A stretch of 64,000 bases of DNA, taken from NCBI GenBank assembly GCA_021307315.1, contig JAJSPD010000027.1:1-64000 (forward strand), given 5' to 3'. The DNA comes from Bisporella sp. PMI_857. Lineage: Eukaryota > Ascomycota > Leotiomycetes > Helotiales > Helotiaceae. How positions within the stretch are numbered: position 1 is the stretch's first letter; every line of letters starts with the position of its first letter. Below are positions 21,096 through 32,245 of the stretch, one piece after another. The position numbers and the translations under genes are program-made. The notes beneath the pieces were generated by a model. The model did no database searches. It had not been told where the DNA came from and worked only from the letters and a program-made list of their open reading frames with translations.

Positions 21096-22036
21096 CCTTC
21101 CTGGCTTTCCCCGCTGTGTCCAGCCTCAGAGTACCACTCTTCGGCCCTATTGTTCCTATTACCCTATTACTCCCCCTCGGATTTCGGCTGAAGTCATTCG
21201 CGACTGTAATAGGAGGAATCGACTTGCAATAGAGAGAATGGCGTAAGGCGGAAGACGAAACCCCTAAAAAATCATTTTCCGGGCCGGGCTTGGAAAATCA
21301 GGTCACCTGGCAAAGAAGTAAATTGTAGTTCGTAAAAAAATTACAGCTCGGCAGAACTGTAAAAAGAATGTAAAATTGGCTCTTATTGAACATGCTCAGC
21401 TAGTTGGGGTGACCTCAAATTGAATCTAAGCCTTGTTGAACGTGTTCAATAGAGTTCAGAGTTGTAAAGCTTTCGTAGCGTAGCTTCTGAATTGATTGTC
21501 TATTGCGAACGCGTCGCACGCGTTCCGAAAAGTGTTGGCTTGTAGCAAGCCGTCGAATTGGCTGTAACGTGCTGCCTGTTGGTGTTGTTGACTACAGTCA
21601 ACTTTGCGCAGGCAATTGAGGTCTGAAAGGACGTGTTAACAGATTCGCAATTGATGTAGTTCTATTGCGAGCATCTTGCGCATGCTCGAAAAAGTGTGTG
21701 ATCTATTGCTGACGCACTGTACGCGTCCCGAAGGTTGTTTATTGATGTTGCTTACAACAGTCCGTCGCTGCAAGACTTGTTTGGCGTCCTCCGCCGCGGC
21801 CTTTTCAGGTCTTTTTCTTCTTTATTAGCAGGTCCGTTGCTACTTTATTATTACGTGCGTAACGCAATCTTCCTTCAGCTTCCTTCGCACGCCCGCCGCA
21901 GCGCTGTACGCAAAGTCCGCCCAATTGCGGTGATTAGAAGGGTTGTCGACCTTTCTTCTGCTTTCGCGCAGTTTATCGAAGAGATACTGTCGACTTCTCC
22001 GGACACATACCTACATGCAAACCCGAGCTCATAACC

Positions 22037-22238
22037 TATTAAATAGGTATTAGTGGAAGCTTGTGCTGTACGCAAGGTCTGCCCAAGTGCAGTGGTTCAG
22101 GGAGGATGAATTGACTTGATTGTAGAACTATTTGGAGGTCGCTCAGTGAAAGGGGTTTTACCCTTTCACCGATGACTAAGCTATTACATAAGGTATTGCC
22201 CATGCCTTACGGGTGGGCTACACCACCAATTCTCAACA
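22037..22238 (-). repeat. Copia LTR, shared by two tandem elements
   Basis: A 202-bp copy of the LTR at 27553-27754. It serves as 3' LTR for the copia element above it and, because a primer-binding site follows it (GGTTATGAGCTC), as 5' LTR for the non-coding derivative below. Its terminal base pair is mutated (TA instead of TG at 22037). Confidence 0.9.
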
Positions 22239-22317
22239 CTCCTACTTGGCACACCCGTAATAAAGCATGTGCCTAGCTCCTACTGTCCTCCTACTGCCGT
22301 CTTTTGTTCTTTTACTC

Positions 22318-24186
22318 TTACTTGACTTTGACGTCTTTTCTCCGGGCAAAAAACCGCTCTCTTTCTCCTACTAGCCCCAATAGGCGGCAGTACCTCTCGA
22401 AAGCAACACGTCCGAAAAGCTTCGTCAGTCCGTCTGCGGGCATAGACTCTGTAGACACGTACGTTACTTGTATTCGTCCTTTTTCGGACAAGTCACGAAT
22501 ATAATAATAGCAGATATCGATATGTTTCGAACGTTCGTGCAAGTAAGAGTTCTTGACCAAAGCCAGCGTTCCTTAGTTGTCCCCGCGAATCTTCACAGTT
22601 CGTGATAGTTCCCTAATATACTTCTCGAACTTCATATCGCGAAGAATCTGTGCCAGCCATTGACTTGCCCTTGCACACATAGCCATTGCGACGTACTCCG
22701 ATTCCGTGCTAAATGCGGCTACCGAGGTTTGCTTTATGCTTCTCCAGGAAACAGGCCCTCCGTAAAGTATAGCAACATTTCCCGAAGTGTTTTTACGGTT
22801 CGTCTTGTTTTTTGCCTAGTCGGCATTTGAGTAAAGTACTAGGCTACAGTCTCCTTCGGGTCCGTAGCGCACCTTTTGTGCTACTGTAGTCCGTAAGTAT
22901 CGCATAAGTCCTTTAAGTGCATCGCTATAGTGACTTGCAGGGTTTTTCATGAACTAGCTAAGCTTTCCGAGACTAAAGGCCTTGTCTGAGCGAGTGTAAA
23001 CTATGCTGTACATTAAGCTACCTATAACCCGTTGGTATTCGTTAGCGTCGATTCGCTAGTCGTCAGGTTTTGCAGGCCGTAAGTTGTTGTAGTTCTCGAT
23101 TGGAGTAAACTTCCCTTTGTGAGTGCCGTGTGTAAACCCGTAACGATTCAAAACGGCGTTTAAATACTGCTTTTAATCGATCCACAGTTTTTTTGTTTTT
23201 CGGTTCCGAGTAATTCGCATGCCTAAAATCTTCTTAATCTCCCCCAGGTTCTTGGCTCTGAATCGCGACAAAAAATAATTGTCGAACTATTCGACGTCGG
23301 CTACTCTACGAGCTGCAAGCAACATATCATCGACGTAGACAAGTAGGATCAGGCCAAGTTGCGCGTGCGTAAACAAGCACGGGTCCGCCAAGCTCTGAAC
23401 GAAGCCCCCTGCAAGCAAAAAAGACCTGCAGAGTAGGTTCCAATCTTTTGCAGCTTGCTTCAGTCTATAAAGACTCCGTAGAACTCGTAAAACGTACCCG
23501 TCGCGAACTGCTACGCTTTTAGGCTTTGCTAAGTAAATCCTTTCCTGCAAAGCAGATTCGGTAAAAGCGTTTTTAATGTCGAAGTAGTAGCATTCCAAGT
23601 TTTCGGCTGCGACTATAGCCAGCAAAATCCGTAGTGTATCCATTCGGACTGTTAGTGCAAAAGTCTCAAAATAGTTTTGCCCGTAAATCTGTGAAAAACT
23701 TCGAGCAACCAGTTTAGCCTTGAAGCGCTCTACTGATCCTTCCGGAGTTGGTTTAATATTAAAAACTTACTTTGTAGAAACCTCGTTGCAGTCCTTCGGT
23801 TTTACTTTCTTTGTCCAGGTCTTGTTAGTAGCGAGCGAAGCAAGTTCCATTTCTATAGCTTCTCGCCATTGCGGGCCGTAATCAGGGTCGTTAATAGCTT
23901 GCTTGTAGGTTGTAGAAGTAGGAATTCCATCAACAGTAGTGCTAGCTAGTGCTGATTCGTCTGACTCGATCAAAAAAGAGTCAGCAAAAGAGTCGTCCGT
24001 TACGAGTGCTAACATGGCCCTGAGCATTTTCTTTGCAGGCCTTTCGTCATTATTTCTAATTGCTTGGTTTCTGTTGCGCTTCCGTAAAAAGTATTCTTTA
24101 CGGGCAGGCTCGGCTTGATTTCCCAAGCCGGGCTGAGAAAATTGAAAAAGTTCCGGGTCTAATGGTCTATTTTGGTGCAGTCTCAA
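22318..24186 (-). pseudogene. Copia pol: reverse transcriptase and RNase H (broken)
   Basis: In minus-strand order: WREAIEMELASLATNKTW (start of the copia RVT_2 domain), KPTPEGSVERFKAKLVA, FDIKNAFTES, LYRLKQAAKDWN, VYVDDMLLAA (catalytic YVDD intact, about 23310-23340), then YQRVIGSLMYS and the RNase H C-terminus HIDICYYYIRDL and STESMPADGLTKLF ending at 22318. At least four in-frame stops and frame changes occur (for example CAG/TGG to TAG before VFNIK and after VADVE). Non-functional. Confidence 0.9.
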
Positions 24187-25301
24187 GTTAGCTTTGACAG
24201 TTGACTTTTTAAAAGATTGGAGAAGCTCCGGGTTTAATGGCTTATCTTAGGGTGACTCTGAATTGGCTTCGACAATTGATTCAGCCTGTAGTGTTGGTCT
24301 AGCACCCTGTTGAACATGTTCAGTAGTTGAGTTGTCGAACGTGTTCAATAAAAGTTCGGCTTCTAAAAGTGCTGACTTTTTATCGAATGGCTCGCTGTTC
24401 GTTTCGTCAGCCGCTTCGACTGTAGCATTTTCTTGAGTCTCTACAGCAGGCTCGCTGCCTTTTGTAGGCTTGCTTGCTGCTGGTATTCGAATTTCAAAAT
24501 TGTTCATTACTTTGAGCATAGACTTTGGATCGACGGTTTGAAAAGCAATCCCCTCTTTTGCCGTACTAGTACCGGAAAAGCGCTCTCTAGGAGCTTTGTC
24601 TAGAAGCGAGTTCGGTGTGCTTTACGGGCCACTTGCGCTCCGTAGCTTGAGCTCCACCGTTCCTTCTTTAACGTTCTTATCGACTCGTATTACTTTGGCT
24701 TTAATCGTGTATCCAAAGTCTGGCGCATAGATTCTGAGTTAGTGAGTCGTGTTTTGACAATAGCCTATAAATACGCCAACGCGGCCTCTGTCCACAAACT
24801 TGTTATGCTTTTTTCCGGCGAAAAGTGATTTCGGATTTACGTATAAGTAGCACTTGTTCCTTTATACGCGAATGTAATCGATCGAAGGTTTTTCACCTGT
24901 ATAAGCCTTTTCGGGTGAAATTCTCCTGTCGTTGATTATTGGCTCTGTTGCGGTACGATTCCGCAAGTATGCGTTAGTTTTTACAGCTTCATCTCAAAAC
25001 TCTATAAATAAGCCTGCTTCTTTAAATATAGCTCTTGCAGAGTTCTCGGCTGTTTGGATACACTTTTCCGCAACACTATTTTGATGAGATTCGTAAGCGA
25101 CAGTATATTGTGGTCGAATGCTATCTTGTCGGCACTAGTCGTCCAAAAGTTCCTTTAGCTTTGCGGCGTTGTCTGACCTTACGCTTACGACTTTACAGCC
25201 GGATTCCAGCTTTACTTGTTTTCTTTAAAACCGTAAGCAAAAAACTACTTCTTTCTTGGTTTTCGTAGTAAAAGTCTACACTTTCCGAGTTACGTTGTCG
25301 A

Positions 25302-26903
25302 TCACTTCGGCAAAGTATCTGTTTCCGCGAGCTGTAGTAAAAAAGGTTCGCACACGTTTACGAACACTAAATCGAGAATGTAAGGTTTCCATAGTGTTAG
25401 TCTACGGTTGAAGCGGTTTTTCATCTTAGTCAATACACAGACCTCACAAACGTGATTAAAAAGTAGGACCTTGATTTTGTTTTTCAGTGTTGTTACAGTA
25501 TAAAGCTTACGGATCACTTCTTTTTTAAAATGTGCAAATCGTCGGTGATACAACTAATAGCGAGCCGTTGCTTCACTATTGCGATTCGTAGCTAAGTAAT
25601 CTGCTATATCCGTATCTAACTTTTCAACCGCAGGAAAAGCACAGCAGCAGAGTTGCAAGTCCGAAGCGAGCCTTTTGGGCCAACTTGAAGTTACTCCAGA
25701 AAGAGTTGTTAGCTGAGCTTTCTTTACTTGGTTTTCTAAGCCGAGCCTAGGAAATAGTTTATGCACTTTTCTTGTTATGAACGCTGTTTTATCGTAGCCG
25801 TCGGCGATATTAATGACTATATAAACTCCATCCGTAAGCGTGCTGTGATAACTGTGCGGTCACTTTTTTTGTACTACATGCACTTATTGTCGAAAAAGCC
25901 TGTAAAACTATTTATACAAACTTTCTTGCTTGAAAAGAGATTTACCCCTAGTTTGGAAACGTATAATATATCTGACAACAAAAGAAATCTTCCGCTTTTC
26001 ACTCGTAGTTCAACCGTGCTTATGTAATCTGATTTTAACTGCCCCCCTTCAACTTTTATCCTGCGTTTCGGTATTTTGACTAATAAGCGCTTAAAAAAGT
26101 AAAGTTGGTCAGTTATGTAAAAGAAGCTCCGGAGTTTAAAGCTTATTGGGAATAAGGGATCTTACGGGCGCTTTCCAAAGAAATCGCGGCCGTTTCATCA
26201 TTGTCCGAGTCGTGAATAGGCTTTTCTGAGTCGGAGTTTAACAATAACGCCTCTAAGTCTGATTCAGCTCCGTAATGTCTTTTTTCCACACGCCTGTGCC
26301 TTGATTTCTGAGTGCTTTGTTGATCACGACGTCGGCGTTGGGCCTGTCGCTTTTCGCGAACTGTAATTTTGGCAATCTCTTTCTATTTGCAATCAGTGAA
26401 CCGGTAGTTACGGCTTTCGCACAGCCAGCACTCTAGCCTTTCGGCTTTAGAGCTCGTGCTCCGAGTCCCGAAGTATGCTTTGCGGTCTGCAGGCTGCTAA
26501 GCTGCGATTGCTGCAGTTTCAATCTGATTTGCCTTAAGCTGGTCTTTCTGAGTTTGCAGAATAAACAACTTGTTTGAACAGTTAAGCTTAGTTGGGCATC
26601 CAGCGTTGCGCGAGTCACTGCGTAGTTTGAAAGTAATTCTGCAAAAAAGTATTCGAACAGTCGTTTCTTATTGAAGGCTGTGGCTAAAATAGGCTCGGCA
26701 TCCGTAACACGACGTCGTAGCTTTTTAAGCTTGATCCAAGAGCTTTGAATGCTTGCGCTTGGTTCCATTTTGAACGTTGTAAATTTACTTAGATTTTCAC
26801 GGCGAGTTTGCGGTCGAGACTTAAAGTATTTGAGCCGCAGGTTTGTCCATTTCTCCTTTACAGACTCGAATTCTTTTATATATTCGTCGTCGGTAAAGTC
26901 CAC
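25302..26903 (-). pseudogene. Copia gag, zinc knuckle and integrase N-terminus (broken)
   Basis: Frame 26433-26903 (156 codons) resembles copia Gag (IKEFESVKEKWTNLRLKY, SASIQSSWIKLKKLRRRV). It is followed by CWLCESRNYRFTDC, a mutated zinc knuckle whose usual Gly-His is lost. Downstream, LYHRRFAHFKKEVIRKLY and CEVCVLTKMKNRF (25410-25555) are the gag_pre-integrase zinc finger, and LWKPYILDLVFVNVCEPF is the start of the integrase core. Stops separate all these pieces. Confidence 0.85.
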
Positions 26904-27540
26904 GCAAATTGTCAGTATATAGAGTGCTTTCGTAAATGCTATTTTGTGCTTCTTCTTTTTCTCAATATTCCATAACTCGTTCGGCGTTCCGTCTGTTTAA
27001 GTGTAAAAGCAATCCATGCGTATTCTGCCACTGTTTTCTTTAAACGAAATCTATTCCTTCCTTAATCATGTATAATTCGAATAACTTAAACCATCCTTGC
27101 TATATTTTTTGACTAAGTGTTTCTACAGGTCGCTTTGCTTTGCTAATATAATCTATGTCGAATTGCGCTTGGCTTTTGTTAAACACGTTCAGCAAGGTTC
27201 GGAATAAAAAGTAAAAAGCTGTCGTATAGTAGCTTCCGTGTTGTAAATAAAATGTAGAAGCTGTTGTACAGTAGCTTCCGGGTTGGGATTTTGTTGATAT
27301 AATTGAGATGGCAATCTGTATGCCCCGTAAGTTCGACTAGCGGTCCGTTGCTGTTTTATTGGCAGTCCGTTGCCTTTAGCGGTCCGTTGCTTTCGTGTTA
27401 TTGGCTGTCCGTTGCTTTTTGTATAGCTCTTACTGTCGTGATAGGTCCGTTAGGCTGCAAGTAGTCGTTTCTGACAGCTTACCCTATTTTCGATTGGCTT
27501 TTCTCTCCTGGCTTCTTTTGTACACTCACAGTGCAAGGCC

Positions 27541-27552
27541 GGGCTCATAACC
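27541..27552 (-). other. Primer-binding site of the copia element
   Basis: GGTTATGAGCCC on the minus strand, directly inside the 5' LTR. It is complementary to the anticodon stem-loop of tRNA-iMet (GGGCTCATAACC), the internal-tRNA priming typical of many copia elements. The same site with one change lies at 22025-22036. Confidence 0.8.
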
Positions 27553-27754
27553 TGTTAAATAGGTATTAGTGAAAGCTTGTGCTGTACGCAAGGTCTGCCC
27601 AAGTGCAGTAGTTCAGAGAGGATGAATTGACTTGATTGTAGAACTATTTAGAGGTCGCTCAGTGAAAGGGGTTTTACCCTTTCACCGATGACTAAGCTAT
27701 TACATAAGGTATTGCCCATGCCTTACGGGTGGGCTACACCACCAATTCTCAACA
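27553..27754 (-). repeat. 5' LTR of the copia element
   Basis: 202 bp from TGTTGAGAATTGG to CCTATTTAACA on the minus strand, nearly identical to 22037-22238. It contains the palindromic GGGTAAAACCC block. Confidence 0.9.
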
Positions 27755-28359
27755 TATAGTATATTTTCAGTATATACGCAGTATACTTTTGACATTTGCT
27801 TTCGCGCGACCCGAAAAACATTACTTTTAGTCGCGTCGAAAAAAAATAATAGCTTAACAAAGTGTACAAAATGTGCAACACTTTCAAAACTAGTTTTTAA
27901 ATAATAAAAGATATCAAAATAGTCAAATACTTCATTTATAAAAACTGAAAACCGGCTATTACTATTCAGTATACAGCTAAAGCTTTTAATAAAAAACTAC
28001 ATATTATAAGTATATACAAAGCATATTTTAGTATTTATTTTTACTGCAAAAAAACTCATTATAATAAGTGGAACAATTAGCATATTTTCAGTATATACAG
28101 TTAATTCAGTGTTATGCGAAAAAAACGAAAAATAGCTTAAAGTATCGTTGTTATTTTAAATAAAAAATAGTTTTTTAACATTTGTTTAGTATATGTTCAG
28201 CATATACTAAATATATACTGCTTAAAAAATTCTACTTACGCTAAGCTCGTTTATTTATTTAATTACAAATTCACTTGCAGTAGTTTTTATAGTTGAATCA
28301 ATTAAGCAACGCAAAAGTACAAAGTTGTAACGTTTTTATTTCAAAATTTCAAAATTATA
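27755..28359. other. AT-rich RIP-mutated DNA
   Basis: AT-rich, with CAGTATATAC and AGCATATACTAA words shared with the blocks at 12262-13964 and 18227-19225. No gene seen. Confidence 0.55.
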
Positions 28360-28562
28360 TTGTACGCGTCGCAATAGAAAACGCGAAGCGCGTTATCTTG
28401 GCATGGCTTATTTTTATGCTTGGCATATGCCGAAGTGAGATTTCTACTCTGGCTGAGCTTTTAAAGCTATGATTTCTACCCTGGGCCAAGATTTTTCTAC
28501 CCTGGCCCAACTGTAACCCCACCTCGAACTGCATGGGTATGGAGGCTTGGATACGCGTTACA
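28360..28562. repeat. Unclassified insertion with TGTACGCGT...ACGCGTTACA ends
   Basis: A 203-bp GC-richer unit bounded by TGTACGCGTCGC and GATACGCGTTACA, so TG...CA with imperfect inverted ends. It contains TCTACCCTGGGCCAAGATTT and a 35-bp block found inverted at 11651-11685. It abuts the truncated 5' end of the pogo transposase. Solo LTR or small TIR element; no target duplication identified. Confidence 0.4.
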
Positions 28563-28563
28563 G

Positions 28564-29171
28564 ACGAACAAGACAACCTACTGGGCCTGCAAGCATTGTA
28601 GTTTGTTTCCGCTCAACCCAGACAGAGTCCTTAGGGTGACACCAAAGCCCCCCGCTCCATCAACTGTTCCAAGGGCCGATAATATACAAGTGAGTGCGTG
28701 TCATCAAGACGACGTACCACCAATGCCTATAACGCCAGTATCAGCAGAGGGTCTGGCGTCGCTGCAGAATCTGATCAAACAGGATGCCCATCCGCTAAAT
28801 AAGGCGAGTATACAACGCCTAGAGAGTCATGTGCAAAAGCTTGCCCATGCCGCCCAGATATCTTTTGCCGAACGTGCCCTCCTCCATGATCAAAATTAAA
28901 TGCTGACCAGAATAAACAACGAAGCTAGAGTCCGCCGATCTACCAGGTCAGTCGTACTCGGGAAGGCGAAGGTGATGAGCCTTGAGGAAATCGAGGTGGC
29001 ACGAGCAGCGCGTGCTGCAATGGAGGTCATCAAGGGCAAGGGGAAACGTGGTCGGAAGCGTAAGAGTGCTGCGCAATAGGCAGATGAGCCAGAGTCGGAG
29101 CCAGAGCCAGAAGTGGCGCAGATGATCGAAGCGCCAGTGCCATGGACGGCACCAGTTGCGCGGATGATATG
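28564..29171 (+). pseudogene. C-terminal fragment of a pogo/Fot1-type (Tc1/mariner) transposase
   Basis: The plus strand reads FPLNPDRVLRVTPKPPAP, then AEGLASLQNLIKQDAH, QKLAHAAQISFAERALL, a stop at 28897-28899, then NNEARVRRSTRSVVLGKAKV, KGKRGRKRKSAAQ, another stop, and an acidic PEPEVAQMIEAPVP tail. This is the region downstream of the DDE domain in fungal pogo-family transposases (recalled: LFPFNPDRVL..., RSTRSVVLGKAKVMS, KGKRGRKRKS). The DNA-binding and DDE parts are missing; the left end is cut by the unit at 28360-28562. Confidence 0.85.
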
Positions 29172-30208
29172 AGACTGTTGCACGAAAGAATAGAGAATCG
29201 TTTCTCATTTCCTTTAGTTCGGATTTAGTTTTTGGAGGCAGGAGTGATATTATACAATCGGATACAATTAATGTTCGTAGCATTCTCGGCGCAATAGAAG
29301 AAGATGGAGTTATGGTTCGCCTGTAAGTCATTAGCAAGCAGTCTTTGTGTCGAGTCCAGACTCTTAACTCAAATCTTTGACACCAGTTCGCAGCTGCGTC
29401 TTGAGAAGTATTGCAGATAGTATCAGCGCCTTTATGAACATCCCCGAATCTCTTTATCTCTCTCAGCTACCAAACCGTTCCACCTCCGACAATCCTGCGT
29501 GCCTCGCTTGACCTGACAACATCTCGGCACCGCGAGGACTTTCTTTCCTGCGTATTCTGTCGGATCTATTAGGAATGAAAGGACTTTGTTGGCGAATGCT
29601 CCTCCGTCATTATCCACTTCAATACTTCTGGGTTTGGATCGTCGGCAGGAACAAGGTGGTCGAATGTAACTCCGTAGTAGTCGATATAGCTAAAGCAATG
29701 GGCAACGGTCAGCTAATAAGAACAGCATATTGCATTATTAGGAATGCCCACTTACTCTAATGGTCTTCTTCCTTCCACTGCTTATGTTAAATACTCATCT
29801 TGCACGGCCGGAATACCATCAGCCTTCTTAAGTCCCTCCTCGCCATACAGCGCCCGATATGTAAGGCTTGCAATCTCGCCCCAAATCCGCCAAGATCTGG
29901 AGTTGTAAAATCTCGAGGGCTACCTTCCTTGGTACTGCTCAAAATACATCTAAGACTTCGAGCTGGCCATTGTAAAGGATGGCTAGAAGGAAGGTAATTT
30001 TAGAGTGAAGGATAAAATCACTAGTCAAACACAAAACTTTGCGCAAACAAGCACTCTACAGACATGGACTCACTTGCAAAGGCACCACGTTCAGGAATTC
30101 TTTTTAACGGAATCAATGGTCTATATGATATGACTCTATGATTTGCTTCTTGATTTCATGGGTAATCGCTGACTCTATCAGAGGTAATAAAGCCAAGTAG
30201 TGTGGCCT
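29172..30208. other. Intergenic with possible minus-strand gene debris
   Basis: No intact gene. Minus-strand fragments look coding: WGEIASLTYRALYGEEGLKK (about 29815-29885) and DNDGGAFANKVLSFLIDP with EYAGKKVLAVP (about 29520-29615). The latter resembles the C-terminal part of NmrA-like NAD(P)-binding proteins, but stops and frame changes separate the pieces and I cannot assign them with confidence. Confidence 0.3.
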
Positions 30209-31357
30209 TCACAGTACAAGTCGCGCCCTGGGCAAATATGGTTCTTCGAGGTAGTTGATATCCTCCTCGCTCAGCTGAAACTTGGTCGCTTCGACAGCCT
30301 CATCAATTCTCTCCTTCTTATTCAGGCCCACGATGGGACACATGTTTTTGCTCAGAGTCCATGCAATTGCAACTTGAGCCATAGTTTTTCCGATCTTCTT
30401 TGCAACCTCCTCAACGCGATTGATAATTGCTTTATCGACCTGATCATCCCTTTCCCGAACCAGCAGATGGAGAATGTGGTCCTTCTCTTCTCGAAGAGTG
30501 TTTCGAGTGCCCCATGGACGGGCCAAGGCGCCACGAGCAACAGGTGACCAGGGAATCAGGCCGATACCAGTGTTGTTGCAGTACGGGACCATTTCGTGTT
30601 CTTCTTCCCTATAGATCAAGTTGTGGTAGTTCTGCATAGAGATAAATTTATGCCAGCCATGCCGGTCAGCAATATTTTGTAGCTGTTGAAATTCCCATGC
30701 TGCCATACTGGAAGCGCCAAGATATCGTGCTTTTCCAGACACCACAACATCATTTAGGGCTCGCATGGTCTCCTCGAATGGTATCGAACGATCTAGACGA
30801 TGGATCTGCAATACATCGATATATGTTCCGAGTCTCGCAATGCTCTGATCGACAGCATCGAGAATATGCTTACGACTTAAACCGGCTTGATTGAGAAGCT
30901 CGCCATCGTTGGCTACAGTCGAGCCTGGCTGATTGGATGGAGTGTCGGGAGTGACACCAAAAAATATTTTGGTGAGGATGACGAGCTTTTCTCGAGGAAG
31001 ATTGAACTTCTTGATGGCTTTGCCGATAATCTGTTCAGACTGACCGTGAGAATAGAGATCGGCAGTGTCCCAAGTGCGAATTCCGGCCTTGAAGGCGTAT
31101 TCCAGTAGAGGAAGTGACTCTTCTTCGTTAAGAACCCAACCTTGCCATTCTGGCGTCCCAAAGCTCATTGCGCCACTGTGACGTTAGCATAGAACAAGAA
31201 TAGGACTGCATAGCATAGCGTACAGGATGACTCTTGACACCTTGAGGCCGGACTTACCCAGATACTGATATAGGCCTTTGGTTGCTGGTTCGGTACTCAC
31301 CGCTACTTGTAGAGAGCGGGATGAACTCTTGACAGCGTATTTAAAGGAGTCCGACAT
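30209..31357 (-). CDS. Aldo-keto reductase (AKR), two exons
   Basis: Exon 1 is 31224-31357 (ATG 31355-31357) and exon 2 is 30209-31175, with a 48-bp intron whose branch site is GCTAAC. The join reads SRVILGAMSFGTPEW, the expected AKR N-terminal strand. The product is 366 residues, a usual length. The catalytic tetrad is present: D81 and Y86 (TWDTADLYSHG), K114 (ILTKIF), H170 (QIHRLD). Further AKR landmarks are YLGASSMAAWEF, SMQNYHNLIYREEE, GLIPWSPVARG and the cofactor-end PIVGLNKKERIDEA. It should be a cytosolic NADPH-dependent carbonyl reductase of the yeast YakC / versiconal-reductase-like class; the substrate cannot be told. No lesions seen. The donor (GTACGC) is unusual, but only this splice keeps the frame. 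Confidence 0.9.
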
Positions 31358-32245
31358 TTTTGTGAGCGTTGAACGTGGACGATGTCAGAAAATATGGCAG
31401 TGCTGCTGGATCACAACGTCTATCTCGAGCTCTTCTTGCGTTCAGTATTCTCCGGTACCAATCATGCGATATATATGCATGGCACCGATATATACTTATA
31501 CTTGCACACTAACATCGGCGTTAAGCTTAAGCCCGATAGTTGGCAAGGAACCGCGGGGATAAGCTAAATCCGTGCAATGTATGACTGTTATTTTATCTCC
31601 CAATCCGTCTCGACTCTCTACTCCTTCGCAAGCTCGCGGCGTCCTACCCGTGTGTGTGGCCGTACATCCGTGTGGTGCACAGTCGTCTCGTATAGATACA
31701 GCCAAAAGTTGGACTTGCAGGACCAGGCGCTCCAGTATTTAGGACACGTGGGGTTCTTGCAGTACCATGCCCACCGGCGGGCTCCACACAGGTCAGGTCA
31801 AAGAGGTGCCATAGGAGATTTGCTCCATTTCAGAACTTGGAAGGTCGGTCGAAGTTGAACCCTTCCCGTGAGAAGAGAGCTATTGACCTTAGCGAGTACA
31901 GGCCAACTCTAAATGTGTGGTTTTACGTCGTTCCACCGCAGTTCACATCATCAATGGATCCAGCGGTGAACTGATAATGAGGGCCACAGATGAAAATCCA
32001 GATGCAGATACTGGATCTTGGACCCTTCACCATCCCTTGGGAGCACGACCGCACCCCGGATTAACAATGGGCAACTGGCCTGGCCAGTCGTCTGGCTATG
32101 GTCATGGTGGCCCCAGTGGGTACGCGAATAGGAGCGAGACGACACTCCTGTCAGAATCAACCCCCCCGCAAGCTCCTAGCCCACTTACGCATAAACGCCA
32201 ACAGCACGGCACAGCTTGGCAGCTGTGGCATAGAACCCGCAGAGA
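31358..32245. other. Intergenic, no supported gene
   Basis: Short frames on both strands (for example plus 31917-32249) have no recognisable domain. The region may hold the lost or unrecognised 5' exons of the membrane protein that follows. Confidence 0.35.

Larger units (their letters stand above)
19672..22238 (-). mobile_element. Non-coding LTR derivative (LARD/TRIM-like) in tandem with a copia element
   Basis: Between the LTR at 22037-22238 and the LTR-like unit at 19672-19865 lies about 2.2 kb without transposon proteins. Next to the upper LTR is GGTTATGAGCTC (22025-22036, minus strand), the same primer-binding site as in the copia element, and at the other end a polypurine-like tract. 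The interior contains two tandem repeats (20305-20755 and 20756-21095) and CAGTCCGTAATAG-type short repeats. This is the structure of a non-autonomous element that shares an LTR with the autonomous copy. Long plus-strand frames here (20225-20827, 21735-22034) are repeat-derived and not credible genes. Confidence 0.6.
22037..27754 (-). mobile_element. Ty1/copia retrotransposon, RIP-inactivated
   Basis: A 5.7-kb element with 202-bp LTRs (22037-22238 and 27553-27754). On the minus strand follow the primer-binding site GGTTATGAGCCC, Gag, zinc knuckle, integrase, RT and RNase H, the copia gene order. Stops at Trp and Gln codons are spread through pol. The primer-binding site is complementary to the anticodon arm of initiator tRNA-Met, the half-tRNA priming known from Drosophila copia and relatives. 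Confidence 0.9.
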
